A DNA stretch of 64,000 nucleotides from Streptococcus oralis ATCC 35037 (GCF_900637025.1 NZ_LR134336.1:62001-126000); one strand, 5' to 3'. Positions 16,146-24,418 are shown, counted from the first letter of the stretch. A program made the numbers and translations. Notes: generated by a model from the letters alone, not told the origin.

Positions 16146-17525
16146 ATGTTATTCAAATCTTTTTTGGAAAAAATCAAGACGACGCTGTCTCGGTTATCGC
16201 CAGCCCGTCGCATCTTTTTAAGTTTTGCCTTAGTTATCTTACTGGGCTCGCTCCTTTTAAGCCTTCCCTTTGTGCAAGCAACAACGTCACAAGCGACCTA
16301 CTTTGATCATCTCTTTACAACGGTGTCCATGGTCTGTGTGACAGGGCTCTTCACCCTGCCAGTGGCCTCTACTTATAATATCTGGGGACAGCTAATCTGT
16401 ATGCTCTTAATCCAGATTGGCGGTTTGGGGCTCATGACCTTTATCGGAATCTTTTACATCCAAGGCAAGCAAAAGCTCAGCCTTCGTGGCCGGGAGACCA
16501 TTCAAGAAAGTTTCAGTTATGGAGAAACTCAGTCCTTAAAGGACTTTATTCGCTCGATCTTTCTGACGACTTTTCTAGTGGAAGGGATCGGTGCCTTTCT
16601 CTTGAGTTTCCGCTTTATTCCTGAATTTGGCTGGGGGCGAGGGATTCTAACCTCTATCTTTTTGGCTGTTTCAGCTTTCTGTAATGCCGGATTTGATAAT
16701 TTTGGAAGTACGAGTTTGGTAGCCTTTCAAACGGATCCCTTAATCAATCTAGTGATTGCAGGCTTGATTATCACAGGTGGTCTAGGATTTATGGTCTGGT
16801 TTGACCTAGCGACCCAGTTTGGGAAAAAGAAAAAACGCCGTCTGCGTTTCCATACCAAGTTGGTTCTCTTTTTAACGGCGGGAATTCTGCTCTTTGGAAC
16901 CGTATCGACTTTGTTCATTGAGTGGAACAATCCTGGAACGATTGGAAATCTCAGCGCTCCAGAGAAATTGCTGGTTAGTTTCTTTCAGACCGTCAGCATG
17001 AGAACGGCAGGTTTTGCTTCCATTGACTACACCCAGGCTCGACCAGTTACCTTGTTCATCTATATCCTACAGATGTTTCTAGGAGGGGCGCCTGGAGGGA
17101 CAGCAGGGGGGCTCAAGATTACGACCTTCTTTGTCTTGTTGGTCTTCGCTCGTAGCGAACTATTGGGCTTGCCTCATGCCAATGTGGCTCGGAGGACTAT
17201 TGAACCCCGAACCGTGCAAAAATCTTTCAGTGTCTTTATTATCTTCTTGCTAACATTCTTGCTGGGCTTGATTCTGCTAGGGGTAACCGCAGAAGGAAAT
17301 CCGCGCTTTATCTACCTCATGTTTGAGACCATTTCAGCCCTTGCGACAGTTGGGGTGACGGCAAATTTAACACCAGAGCTAGGCAAGATAGCCCTCAGCA
17401 TCGTTATGTTGCTGATGTTTATCGGCCGTATTGGTCCCTTGACACTACTGGTCAGTGTAGCGGAATACCAGCCAGACAAGAAAGATACGATTCACTATAT
17501 GAAGGCAGATATCACTATCGGATAA
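16146..17525 (+). CDS. ktrB: Potassium uptake channel subunit KtrB/TrkH family
   Basis: A 459-residue TrkH/KtrB-type membrane protein with four M1-P-M2 repeats. Pore-loop sequences with the key glycine are visible: TTVSMVCVTGLFTL (first), AVSAFCNAGFDNFG (second), TVSMRTAGFASIDY (third) and TISALATVGVTANLTPELG (fourth). It works with the cytosolic RCK protein encoded next to import potassium, with sodium or proton coupling. There is no ribosome site; an extended -10 box ends six bases before the ATG, so the mRNA appears leaderless. Confidence 0.9.
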   Translation: MLFKSFLEKIKTTLSRLSPARRIFLSFALVILLGSLLLSLPFVQATTSQATYFDHLFTTVSMVCVTGLFTLPVASTYNIWGQLICMLLIQIGGLGLMTFIGIFYIQGKQKLSLRGRETIQESFSYGETQSLKDFIRSIFLTTFLVEGIGAFLLSFRFIPEFGWGRGILTSIFLAVSAFCNAGFDNFGSTSLVAFQTDPLINLVIAGLIITGGLGFMVWFDLATQFGKKKKRRLRFHTKLVLFLTAGILLFGTVSTLFIEWNNPGTIGNLSAPEKLLVSFFQTVSMRTAGFASIDYTQARPVTLFIYILQMFLGGAPGGTAGGLKITTFFVLLVFARSELLGLPHANVARRTIEPRTVQKSFSVFIIFLLTFLLGLILLGVTAEGNPRFIYLMFETISALATVGVTANLTPELGKIALSIVMLLMFIGRIGPLTLLVSVAEYQPDKKDTIHYMKADITIG

Positions 17526-17538
17526 GAAAGGAAAAACG

Positions 17539-18204
17539 ATGTCAGATCGGACAATTGGAATTTTAGGCTTGGGAATTTTTGGGAGCAGTGTTTTGGCTGC
17601 CCTAGCCAAGCATGACATGAATATCATTGCTATTGATGACCACGAGGAACGCATTAATCAATTTGAACCTGTGCTGGCGCGTGGGGTAGTTGGAGATATC
17701 ACGGATGAAGAACTCCTTCTATCAGCGGGGATTGACACCTGTGATACCGTAGTTGTCGCAACGGGTGAAAATTTGGAGTCCAGTGTTCTCGCGGTCATGC
17801 ACTGCAAGAGTCTAGGGGTGCCGACCGTTATTGCCAAGGTCAAAAGCCATACAGCTAAAAAGGTGTTGGAAAAAATCGGTGCGGACGCAGTTATCTCACC
17901 AGAATTTGAAATGGGGCGCTCATTAGCGCAGACCATCCTCTTTCATAACAGCGTGGATGTCTTTCAGCTGGACAAGAATGTATCGATTGTCGAGATGAAA
18001 ATCCCCCAATCGTGGACTGGTAAAAGCCTCAGTCAGTTAGATTTACGTGGGCGATACAACCTCAATGTACTTGGTTTTCGTGCCTACGAAAATGCTCCTC
18101 TGGATGTCCAATTCGGACCTAATGACCTCTTGCAGGCAGATGCCTACATCATGGCCGTCATTAATAACCAACATCTGGACACCCTAGCTGAACTGAGTGA
18201 GTAG
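17539..18204 (+). CDS. ktrA: Potassium channel regulatory subunit KtrA (RCK)
   Basis: At 221 residues this is a standard KtrA: RCK_N Rossmann domain with GILGLGIFGSS (about 6-16) and acidic D33-type residues in IAIDDHEERINQF for nucleotide binding, then an RCK_C domain from about 135. An octameric ring binding ATP/ADP gates KtrB. It follows ktrB by 13 bases with AAAGGAAAA as ribosome site, so the two form one operon. Confidence 0.92.
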   Translation: MSDRTIGILGLGIFGSSVLAALAKHDMNIIAIDDHEERINQFEPVLARGVVGDITDEELLLSAGIDTCDTVVVATGENLESSVLAVMHCKSLGVPTVIAKVKSHTAKKVLEKIGADAVISPEFEMGRSLAQTILFHNSVDVFQLDKNVSIVEMKIPQSWTGKSLSQLDLRGRYNLNVLGFRAYENAPLDVQFGPNDLLQADAYIMAVINNQHLDTLAELSE

Positions 18205-18267
18205 GAGAGGAAGGGTACTCTCTTTCCAAATAATTAACGAGTCAATATAAGTATTTTATAAGAGGGA

Positions 18268-18318
18268 TTTAAGAAAAATTTTAACTTTTTCTTAATCCTT
18301 TTTAATTTTAGGAGATTA
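18268..18318 (+). promoter_or_regulatory. pavB promoter region with phased TTAA motifs
   Basis: TTAA motifs begin at 18269, 18281, 18292 and 18302 (steps of 12, 11, 10), just before a -10 TATACT around 18318. No -35 of quality is seen. The pattern suggests an OmpR-type activator site, possibly for the two-component system encoded downstream. Confidence 0.4.
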
Positions 18319-18358
18319 TACTAGAGTCATAAAAAAAGAAAACTCTAAGGAGAATCCT

Positions 18359-20446
18359 ATGAAATTCAATCCAAATCAGAGATATACTCGTTGGTCTATT
18401 CGCCGTCTCAGTGTCGGTGTTGCTTCAGTTGTTGTGGCTAGTGGCTTCTTTGTCCTAGTTGGTCAACCAAGTTCTGCGCGTGCTGATGTCGTCAATCCGA
18501 CTCCTGCCCAAGTCGTGCCAGACGCTGCTTCGGTGAGTGAAAAGAGCGACTTACCAGCAGAGGTTCTCAAAAAAGCAGTCGATGTAGCTCTTCCTTCAGA
18601 ACAGTCTGTTCCAACACCTAAAGCAAGTGTGGATACGACAAGCTCTTCAGAAAAAGTGGACGAAACTGCTAAAGAGCTGGCAGTAGCGCCAAAAGAAGAA
18701 GTGCAAGCACAACCTGACTCTAAGAAACAAACAGAAGATGCAGTTAAACCTGCGGAAAGTCCTGCGTCTACAGTTTCTGGACAAGACCGTGAAGCTAGTG
18801 AAGCTCAACCAGCGACCACTCCAGCAGAAGTTCAAAAAGGTGTGGCTGACAACACCAAAGACACAGTAGATGTCCCAGCCACTTACTTGGAAAAGGCTAA
18901 CTTCCCAGGACCATTCACAGCTGGTGTCAACCAAGTCATTCCATATGAATTCTTCGCTGGTGATGGCATGTTGACTCGCCTTATCTTGAAAGCATCTGAT
19001 AAGGCTCCATGGTCAGACAATGGTTCAGCTAAAAATCCCGCTCTCCCACCAGTAGAGAAATTGGGCAAAGGTCTTTACTTCTACGAAGTAGACTTGGCCG
19101 GCACCCAAGGTAAATCTGATAAAGAGCTGCTTGACTTGTTGAAACAAAACGGCACACATAGCTATAAAGCTACCATCAAAGTGTACGGTGCGAAAGATGG
19201 CAAACCTGACTTAACTAATCTGGTAGCGACTAAGGATTTAAATGTCAACTTGAATGGCTTGACCACACCAAATCAGGTTAAAGAATCTGTTGTTAACAAT
19301 GTCAAAGACATGATTGATGTTCCAGCTAGCTACCTTGATAAGGCTAAGGTTCCTGGACCTTTCTTGGCTGGTGTCAACCAAGTTATTCCATACGAAGCTT
19401 TTGGTGGAGATGGTATGTTGACTCGCCTCTTGTTAAAAGCATCCGACAAAGCCCCATGGTCAGACAATGGAACGGCGAAAAATCCAGCTCTATTGCCGCT
19501 TGAAGGCTTGGCTAAAGGTCAATATTTCTACGAAGTGGATTTAGCAGGCACCCAAGGAAAATCAGATAAAGAGTTGCTTGACCTCTTGAAACAAAATGGT
19601 ACACAAAGCTATAAAGCTACTATCAAAGTGTACGGTGCGAAAGACGGCAAGCCTGACTTAACTAATCTGGTAGCGACTAAAGATTTGACTGTTAATTTGA
19701 ATGGCTTGACCACACCAAATCAGGTTAAAGACTCTGTTGTGAACAATGTCAAAGACATGATTGATGTTCCAGCTAGCTACCTTGACAAAGCAAATGTTCC
19801 AGGTCCATTCTTGGCAGGTGTCAACCAAGTTATTCCATACGAAGCTTTTGGTGGAGATGGTATGTTGACTCGCCTCTTGTTAAAAGCCTCAGACAAAGCC
19901 CCATGGTCAGACAACGGAACAGCTAAAAATCCTGCTCTATTGCCACTTGAAGGCTTGGCTAAAGGCCAATATTTCTACGAAGTGGATTTGAATGGAAATA
20001 CGGTTGGCAAAGATGGTCAGGCCTTGCTGGAGCAACTTCGAGCTAACGGAACCCATACGTATCTAGCTACTGTTAAAGTCTATGGCGCTAAAGACGGCAA
20101 GCCTGATTTGACCAATCTGATTGCTACTCGTCAAGTAACGATTCAGCTTCGTGGAAAAGAAATGGCGACAATACCATCTCAACAAGGTCAGATGAATACG
20201 AAGCCTTCTGAAACAGGCTCTACAGATACGACTGAGGGTATGATGGGTACAAATCACCATATGTCAGATATGAAAGTAGATCAACCAGCTTCTAGCCAAA
20301 TGGCTAATATGATGAAAAAAGATGATAAAGCGATGCTACCAAATACTGGGGAAGCTAAAACAGCTACAGCTGGCCTTGGAATCTTTGGTCTAGCCTTGGC
20401 AGGTCTTGTTGGACTTTTGGGTTTAACAACCAAACGAGAAGATTAA
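18359..20446 (+). CDS. pavB: LPXTG surface adhesin with SSURE repeats, PavB-like
   Basis: The 695-residue protein starts with a YSIRK-like signal (RWSIRRLSVGVASVVV, 11-26), followed by a Pro/Ala/Glu-rich region to about 161, three SSURE repeats of 149 residues each (162-310, 311-459, 460-608) and a sorting signal LPNTG (660-664), hydrophobic helix and KRED tail. SSURE repeats in pneumococcal PavB bind fibronectin and plasminogen. Its position directly before an rr08/hk08-type two-component pair and rpsD matches pavB in S. pneumoniae. Repeat number varies among strains; three is low. Sortase A would anchor it to the wall. The Met/Gln-rich stretch before LPNTG (TTEGMMGTNHHMSDM) is unusual. Confidence 0.88.
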   Translation: MKFNPNQRYTRWSIRRLSVGVASVVVASGFFVLVGQPSSARADVVNPTPAQVVPDAASVSEKSDLPAEVLKKAVDVALPSEQSVPTPKASVDTTSSSEKVDETAKELAVAPKEEVQAQPDSKKQTEDAVKPAESPASTVSGQDREASEAQPATTPAEVQKGVADNTKDTVDVPATYLEKANFPGPFTAGVNQVIPYEFFAGDGMLTRLILKASDKAPWSDNGSAKNPALPPVEKLGKGLYFYEVDLAGTQGKSDKELLDLLKQNGTHSYKATIKVYGAKDGKPDLTNLVATKDLNVNLNGLTTPNQVKESVVNNVKDMIDVPASYLDKAKVPGPFLAGVNQVIPYEAFGGDGMLTRLLLKASDKAPWSDNGTAKNPALLPLEGLAKGQYFYEVDLAGTQGKSDKELLDLLKQNGTQSYKATIKVYGAKDGKPDLTNLVATKDLTVNLNGLTTPNQVKDSVVNNVKDMIDVPASYLDKANVPGPFLAGVNQVIPYEAFGGDGMLTRLLLKASDKAPWSDNGTAKNPALLPLEGLAKGQYFYEVDLNGNTVGKDGQALLEQLRANGTHTYLATVKVYGAKDGKPDLTNLIATRQVTIQLRGKEMATIPSQQGQMNTKPSETGSTDTTEGMMGTNHHMSDMKVDQPASSQMANMMKKDDKAMLPNTGEAKTATAGLGIFGLALAGLVGLLGLTTKRED
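18842..20182 (+). repeat. Three tandem 447-bp SSURE repeats inside pavB
   Basis: Units begin at 18842, 19289 and 19736, exactly 447 bases (149 codons) apart, each starting V-x-N-x-KD-x-x-DVPA-YL. Units 2 and 3 are closest to each other; the last third of unit 3 diverges (NGNTVGKDGQALLEQLRANG in place of AGTQGKSDKELLDLLKQNG). Confidence 0.92.
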
Positions 20447-20476
20447 GATTCAAATCACTTAAACATTAGGGAAAAT

Positions 20477-20510
20477 AGTGTTATACTAAAGCAAGTATAA
20501 CACTGTTTTT
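20477..20510. terminator. Perfect inverted repeat between pavB and the response regulator
   Basis: AGTGTTATACT (20477-20487) pairs perfectly with AGTATAACACT (20494-20504), followed by GTTTTT. It can act as an AT-rich terminator for pavB; it also contains a TATACT -10-like box, so it may be an operator over the regulator's promoter. Confidence 0.6.
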
Positions 20511-20526
20511 ATCGAAGGAGTGTCAG

Positions 20527-21225
20527 ATGAAAAAGACAATTTTGCTGGTTGATGATGAGATAGATATTCTAGATATTCAAAACCGCTATCTTATACAGGC
20601 AGGTTACGATGTTTTGGTCGCCCACGATGGTAAGGAGGGATTAGAACTTTTCAGAAAAAAATCTATCGACCTCATTATCACAGATATCATGATGCCCAAT
20701 ATGGACGGTTATGATTTTATCAGTGAAGTTCAGTATATCGCTCCGGATCAACCCTTCCTCTTTACAACTGCTAAGACAAGCGAACAGGATAAGATTTATG
20801 GATTAAGTTTGGGGGCAGATGATTTTATAGTCAAACCCTTTAGCCCACGCGAATTGGTTTTAAGAGTGAATAATATCTTGCGTCGCCTTAGCCGTGGAGG
20901 AGAGACAGAACAGATCGAGTTTGGTGACTTGGTAATCAATCATGTGACTCATGAGGTTCGCATTGGGGAGCAACCTTTGGAATTGACAGTAAAATCCTTT
21001 GAACTTCTATGGGTATTAGCCAGCAATCCCGAGAGAGTCTTTTCAAAGACGGAACTTTACGAGAAAGTATGGCAAGAGGACTATGTGGATGATACCAATA
21101 CACTCAATGTTCATATCCATGCTTTGAGGCAAGAGTTGACCAAGTATACAAATTCAAATGCTCCTGCTATCAAAACTGTCTGGGGTTTGGGCTATAAGAT
21201 GGAAAGACCAAGAGGTAGAAAATGA
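20527..21225 (+). CDS. OmpR-family response regulator (RR08 type)
   Basis: A 232-residue regulator: receiver domain 1-118 with phosphoacceptor Asp53 (ITDIMMPNMDGYDF), acidic Asp9/Asp10, and Lys in FIVKPFSPREL; winged-helix DNA-binding domain about 130-228 with SFELLWVLASNPERVFSK. It shares an ATGA overlap with the kinase gene. Gene order pavB, regulator, kinase, rpsD matches pneumococcal TCS08, which is reported to influence adhesins. Phased direct repeats upstream of pavB are candidate targets. Confidence 0.9.
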   Translation: MKKTILLVDDEIDILDIQNRYLIQAGYDVLVAHDGKEGLELFRKKSIDLIITDIMMPNMDGYDFISEVQYIAPDQPFLFTTAKTSEQDKIYGLSLGADDFIVKPFSPRELVLRVNNILRRLSRGGETEQIEFGDLVINHVTHEVRIGEQPLELTVKSFELLWVLASNPERVFSKTELYEKVWQEDYVDDTNTLNVHIHALRQELTKYTNSNAPAIKTVWGLGYKMERPRGRK

Positions 21226-22256
21226 AATTAAAAAACTATATTTTAGTGGGGTATCTAGTGTCGACTCTACTAACGATTTTGGTCGTTTTCTGGGCAGTCC
21301 AACGAATGTTGATTGAGAAAAGTGAAGTTTACTTTCTAGTTGGAATGACCTTGATTGCTAGTTTCATTGGCGCTGCAGTGAGCATCTTTCTTTTGTCGCC
21401 TGTGTTCTCTTCTTTGAAACATTTGAAAAAACAAGCTCAGGATATAGCAAGCAAGGATTTCAGCACAGAAATCGAAACCAAAGGCCCATTAGAATTTCAA
21501 GAGCTGGGCCAGGCTTTTAATGACATGTCCCACAATTTGCAAGCTACCTTTCAATCACTTGATGAGAGCGAGCAAGAAAAGAGAATGATGATTGCGCAGC
21601 TCTCTCACGATATTAAAACTCCCATTACCTCCATTCAGGTTACTGTGGAGGGAATTCTAGATGGAGTGATTAAGGAAGAGGAGCGGCTCCACTACTTAGC
21701 CACGATTGGTCGGCAAACTGAGCGTCTAAACAAGCTAGTAGAGGAATTGGATGTTTTGACTCTGAACACACAACCTCAAGATACTGCTGATGAAGAAGTC
21801 GAAGAGGTCTTTTTAGATCAATTGCTGATTGAGTCAATGAGTGAATTCCAACTCCAGATTGAACAAGAGGAGCGAGATGTTTACATTCAAGTGTCACCTG
21901 AGTCTGCGAAAATCAAGAGCCATTCTGACAAACTTTCTCGCATTCTGGTCAATTTGCTAAACAATGCCTTTAAATATTCAGAACCAGGAACCAGAATCGA
22001 GGTTCTTGCCCAATTAACAGAACAAGAGCTGACAATCAGTGTGAAAGACGAGGGTCAGGGGATCCTTCCTGAAAATTTGGAAAAGATCTTTAAACGACTT
22101 TATCGTGTAGAAACTTCGCGCAATATGAAGACGGGTGGGCATGGCTTAGGTCTTGCGATTGCACGCGAACTAGCCCATCAGCTTGGTGGCGAAATCACAG
22201 CAGAAAGTCAGTACGGCTTAGGAAGCAAGTTTACATTCAGCCTTAGTTTGAAATAA
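21222..22256 (+). CDS. Sensor histidine kinase (HK08 type)
   Basis: A 344-residue kinase with two membrane helices (about 6-28 and 36-60) separated by a loop of only some eight residues, so there is hardly any extracellular sensor. A HAMP domain (about 60-112), phosphoacceptor His129 in AQLSHDIKTPI, N-box LLNNAFKYSEPG, G1 DEGQGI and G2 GGHGLGLAIA follow. This intramembrane-sensing layout suggests detection of membrane or envelope stress, or of a partner protein. Its ATG overlaps the regulator stop. Confidence 0.9.
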   Translation: MKLKNYILVGYLVSTLLTILVVFWAVQRMLIEKSEVYFLVGMTLIASFIGAAVSIFLLSPVFSSLKHLKKQAQDIASKDFSTEIETKGPLEFQELGQAFNDMSHNLQATFQSLDESEQEKRMMIAQLSHDIKTPITSIQVTVEGILDGVIKEEERLHYLATIGRQTERLNKLVEELDVLTLNTQPQDTADEEVEEVFLDQLLIESMSEFQLQIEQEERDVYIQVSPESAKIKSHSDKLSRILVNLLNNAFKYSEPGTRIEVLAQLTEQELTISVKDEGQGILPENLEKIFKRLYRVETSRNMKTGGHGLGLAIARELAHQLGGEITAESQYGLGSKFTFSLSLK

Positions 22257-22270
22257 AGGCGTAAAATCCC

Positions 22271-22299
22271 TTTACAAATCTAGCTTTTCATGGTACAAT
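22271..22299 (+). promoter_or_regulatory. rpsD promoter
   Basis: TTTACA 22271-22276, 17 bases, TACAAT 22294-22299. Predicted start near 22306, exactly where the structured leader begins. Confidence 0.85.
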
Positions 22300-22305
22300 A
22301 GCCTT

Positions 22306-22426
22306 TGTGTGAAATAGCAGCAGGAAAGCATGAAGCTCGTCAACAGGTGTCTTATGACAAGTAACCTTGGCTGTTTAGGCGAAGGGCATCTGCACGAATC
22401 AGGGCTTTCTAAGTGACTATTTCCAC
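22306..22426 (+). ncRNA. Structured leader of rpsD, candidate S4 autoregulatory element
   Basis: GTG(T)GAAATAG at 22307-22317 pairs with CTATTTCCAC at 22417-22426, closing a 120-nt domain that begins at the predicted transcript start and ends shortly before the AGGAGG site at 22445. Firmicute S4 proteins are known to bind such leaders and repress their own translation. Assignment rests on position and closing helix only. Confidence 0.6.
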
Positions 22427-22458
22427 CGAAATATTATTTATATCAGGAGGACATACAC

Positions 22459-23070
22459 ATGTCACGTTATACAGGACCATCTTGGAAACAAGCTCGTCGC
22501 CTTGGCCTTTCACTTACAGGTACAGGTAAAGAATTGGCACGTCGTAACTACGTACCAGGACAACACGGACCAAACAACCGTTCTAAATTGTCAGAATACG
22601 GTTTGCAATTGGCTGAAAAACAAAAACTTCGTTTCACTTACGGTGTAGGTGAAAAACAATTCCGTAACTTGTTCGTACAAGCTACAAAAATCAAAGGCGG
22701 AATTCTAGGTTTCAACTTCATGCTTCTTTTGGAACGTCGTTTGGATAACGTTGTTTACCGTCTTGGCCTTGCGACTACTCGTCGTCAAGCTCGTCAATTC
22801 GTAAACCATGGTCACATCCTTGTTGACGGAAAACGCGTTGATATCCCATCATACCGCGTAACTCCAGGTCAAGTGATCTCAGTTCGTGAAAAATCATTGA
22901 AAGTTCCAGCAATCCTTGAAGCAGTAGAAGCTACTCTTGGACGCCCAGCATTCGTATCATTCGACGCTGAAAAATTGGAAGGTTCATTGACTCGCTTGCC
23001 AGAACGCGACGAAATCAACCCAGAAATCAACGAAGCACTTGTCGTTGAATTCTACAACAAAATGTTGTAA
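22459..23070 (+). CDS. rpsD: 30S ribosomal protein S4
   Basis: The 203-residue protein is S4, a primary 16S rRNA binder that starts assembly of the 30S body. It reads [16 protein letters not shown] at the start and carries the S4 RNA-binding domain at about 92-155 ([10 protein letters not shown], then [18 protein letters not shown]). Codon use is strongly optimised (GGT, CGT, GAA), as for other highly expressed genes. It is transcribed alone from its own promoter with a long structured leader, and closed by a terminator. Confidence 0.98.
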   Translation: MSRYTGPSWKQARRLGLSLTGTGKELARRNYVPGQHGPNNRSKLSEYGLQLAEKQKLRFTYGVGEKQFRNLFVQATKIKGGILGFNFMLLLERRLDNVVYRLGLATTRRQARQFVNHGHILVDGKRVDIPSYRVTPGQVISVREKSLKVPAILEAVEATLGRPAFVSFDAEKLEGSLTRLPERDEINPEINEALVVEFYNKML

Positions 23071-23109
23071 TATTTTATTGAATAAGATAGGCTATAAAGC
23101 CTTGAAATT

Positions 23110-23146
23110 AAGCACTTTAGGCCTCTATCCTAGAGTGCTTTTTTTG
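23110..23146 (+). terminator. rpsD terminator
   Basis: AGCACTTTAGG (23111-23121) pairs with CCTAGAGTGCT (23129-23139) and is followed by seven Ts. Confidence 0.9.
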
Positions 23147-23195
23147 ATTTTACTACCCTTTTAGTTACCCATAACTAATTTTAGGTATAGTAATA

Positions 23196-23272
23196 GGGTA
23201 GCCCCAAAATGGGGCACCCTTATTATTTATAAATTGCTGATGGCTGCCTCAAAGATTGAGACGGCTTTTTTT
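23196..23272 (+). ncRNA. Possible plus-strand small RNA with two hairpins
   Basis: A hairpin GCCCC-AAAAT-GGGGC (with GGGT/ACCC outside) at 23196-23219 and a terminator-like stem CTCAA/TTGAG with TTTTTTT at 23248-23272 follow a TATAGT box near 23186. No credible peptide is encoded. Could also be two stand-alone hairpins. Confidence 0.35.
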
Positions 23273-23291
23273 GTGTTCTCTTTTTAGAGGC

Positions 23292-23356
23292 AAAAAAGAA
23301 GCATGACTCTCCCACAGCTATAGAGCTTTTGGGCGGGAAAACCATGCTTCTTTCTT
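23292..23356 (-). ncRNA. Hairpin small RNA 1 (minus strand)
   Basis: Promoter TTGATT (23391-23386), 17 bases, TATAAT (23368-23363). The predicted 65-nt RNA folds end to end: GAAGCATGG near the 5' end with CATGCTTC at the 3' end, inner CCC/GGG and an AGCT-ATAG-AGCT tip, then TTTTTT. It is the clearest of four similar units. Confidence 0.6.
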
Positions 23357-23390
23357 GACTTAATTATACATCTTCTTGATTTTGAAATCA

Positions 23391-23453
23391 AATAAAGGTG
23401 ACCCACCGCCTCCACAGTAAGCTGTTTCATGGGCGTTAGACCACCTTTACCTT
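23391..23453 (-). ncRNA. Hairpin small RNA 2 (minus strand)
   Basis: Promoter TTGTAC (23488-23483), 17 bases, TATAAT (23465-23460). The transcript pairs AAAGGTGG with its 3' CACCTTT; inner CGCC/GGCG and ACAG-CTTA-CTGT tip. The T-run (TTTATTT) is weaker than in unit 1. Confidence 0.55.
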
Positions 23454-23512
23454 AAGCTAATTATAACTCAAAAAAATTTCTAGTACAAGTATAATCCAAG
23501 GTTAGCAATTAT

Positions 23513-23584
23513 AAAAATAGAGGTGTCCCACCTCCTACCGCATAATAATCTGTTTCAAGGGGAGATGGAAAACCTCTATCCGTT
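23513..23584 (-). ncRNA. Hairpin small RNA 3 (minus strand)
   Basis: Promoter TTGCGT (23619-23614), 17 bases, TATAAT (23596-23591). ATAGAGGT at the 5' end pairs with ACCTCTAT at the 3' end, followed by TTTTT; inner CTCCCC pairs with GGAGG. Same architecture as units 1 and 2. Confidence 0.58.
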
Positions 23585-23658
23585 AATTTAATTATAGACT
23601 AAAAAACTAATTGACGCAAGAATATTTAAAGCCCACCCTTTGATGATAGTCGGGATGA

Positions 23659-23719
23659 CAAAAGGAACTGACTTAGGCACCAACCTAGAATAGATCATTG
23701 GGAGCCAAACCAGTTCCTT
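23659..23719 (-). ncRNA. Hairpin small RNA 4 (minus strand)
   Basis: TATACT (23731-23726) with a poor -35. AAGGAACTGG at the 5' end pairs with CAGTTCCTTTT at the 3' end; inner GGCTCCCAA pairs with TTGGTGCC. It is the most diverged of the four. Confidence 0.5.
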
Positions 23720-23804
23720 TATTTAAGTATACAATATGTTTACAAGAAAACAAAGTAGTAAGTTATTCTAATGGAGTATCTGTAGTACTTTAGCAAACAA
23801 GGTG

Positions 23805-23813
23805 TGCTATAAT
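23805..23813 (+). promoter_or_regulatory. Extended -10 promoter of the small-protein array
   Basis: TGC-TATAAT at 23805-23813, no good -35; about 75 bases before the first small gene. Confidence 0.6.
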
Positions 23814-23893
23814 GCTTTTAACAGGAACTAAAAGCCATTAGTAAATAACTAATATTGGGTCATATTGTTCCGATATTAGAGAGAAGGAACTTA

Positions 23894-24076
23894 ATGAAAT
23901 TATGGGAATATGTTGATAAAAATGTTCGCCTTATTTTAGAAGACGGGACCTCCATCAAGGGCAGGGTGGTTGATTGGTTTGACGGTTATGATTTAGATGG
24001 TCCTGACGAAATAGTCATAGGTGATCGCTCATATCCTGAAGATATTATCAAGAAAATCAAAATGATTAGTGCTTAG
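23894..24076 (+). CDS. LSM-like small protein 1
   Basis: A 60-residue protein with an Sm/LSM-like strand pattern: KNVRLILEDGTSIKGRVVDW, then DEIVIGDRSYPEDIIKKIKMI. The V-L-L-DG--I-GRV-D signature recurs in the genes at 24152 and 25069, so the three are paralogues. ATG 23894 has AAGGAAC upstream. A small acidic beta-barrel could be an RNA-binding or, in such an array, an immunity-type protein; neither is shown. Confidence 0.7.
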   Translation: MKLWEYVDKNVRLILEDGTSIKGRVVDWFDGYDLDGPDEIVIGDRSYPEDIIKKIKMISA

Positions 24077-24151
24077 TTCAACCTAGGCGATTTTATCGAC
24101 TAACTATAAAAAGTATAAGAACTATCGAAAAAATAGCAGAGAGGAAAATAA

Positions 24152-24367
24152 ATGAGTAGGCAACTATGGAACCACCTACGATCAAGAGTTCAGGTAGTCA
24201 CTAATGACGGCAAGATAATCAAGGGACGTGTCATAGACTTTGTTGACGAAATGGACAATGATGAGCAAGATGAAATCACTATCCTCATTGACAATCCTAG
24301 TCCAGATGAAGCTACCGAAATTTCTCTCTTTGAGAGTGAGATTGTCTCGATTAAAACAATCTCATAG
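24152..24367 (+). CDS. LSM-like small protein 2
   Basis: At 71 residues it repeats the LSM-like pattern: SRVQVVTNDGKIIKGRVIDF, then an acidic stretch DEMDNDEQDEITIL and a final ESEIVSIKTI strand. It is the closest relative of the gene at 25069 in its D-(D/N)-DE insertion and the EIVSI ending. GAGAGGAAAA precedes the ATG. Net charge is strongly negative. Function unknown. Confidence 0.7.
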   Translation: MSRQLWNHLRSRVQVVTNDGKIIKGRVIDFVDEMDNDEQDEITILIDNPSPDEATEISLFESEIVSIKTIS

Positions 24368-24418
24368 GACTTAGAATAATCTAGGTGCTTTTACCTGCCT
24401 TATTTGAAAGAAAACACT

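Noticed and set aside
23292..23731. The four hairpins as a CRISPR array or type III antitoxin repeat
   Set aside because: Units are not identical repeats with spacers; outer stems differ, each has its own promoter, and no cas or ToxN-type gene is near.
23292..23731. Fst/par type I toxin-antitoxin loci
   Set aside because: RNA size fits, but no convergent toxin mRNA or Fst-like hydrophobic peptide can be read near any unit.
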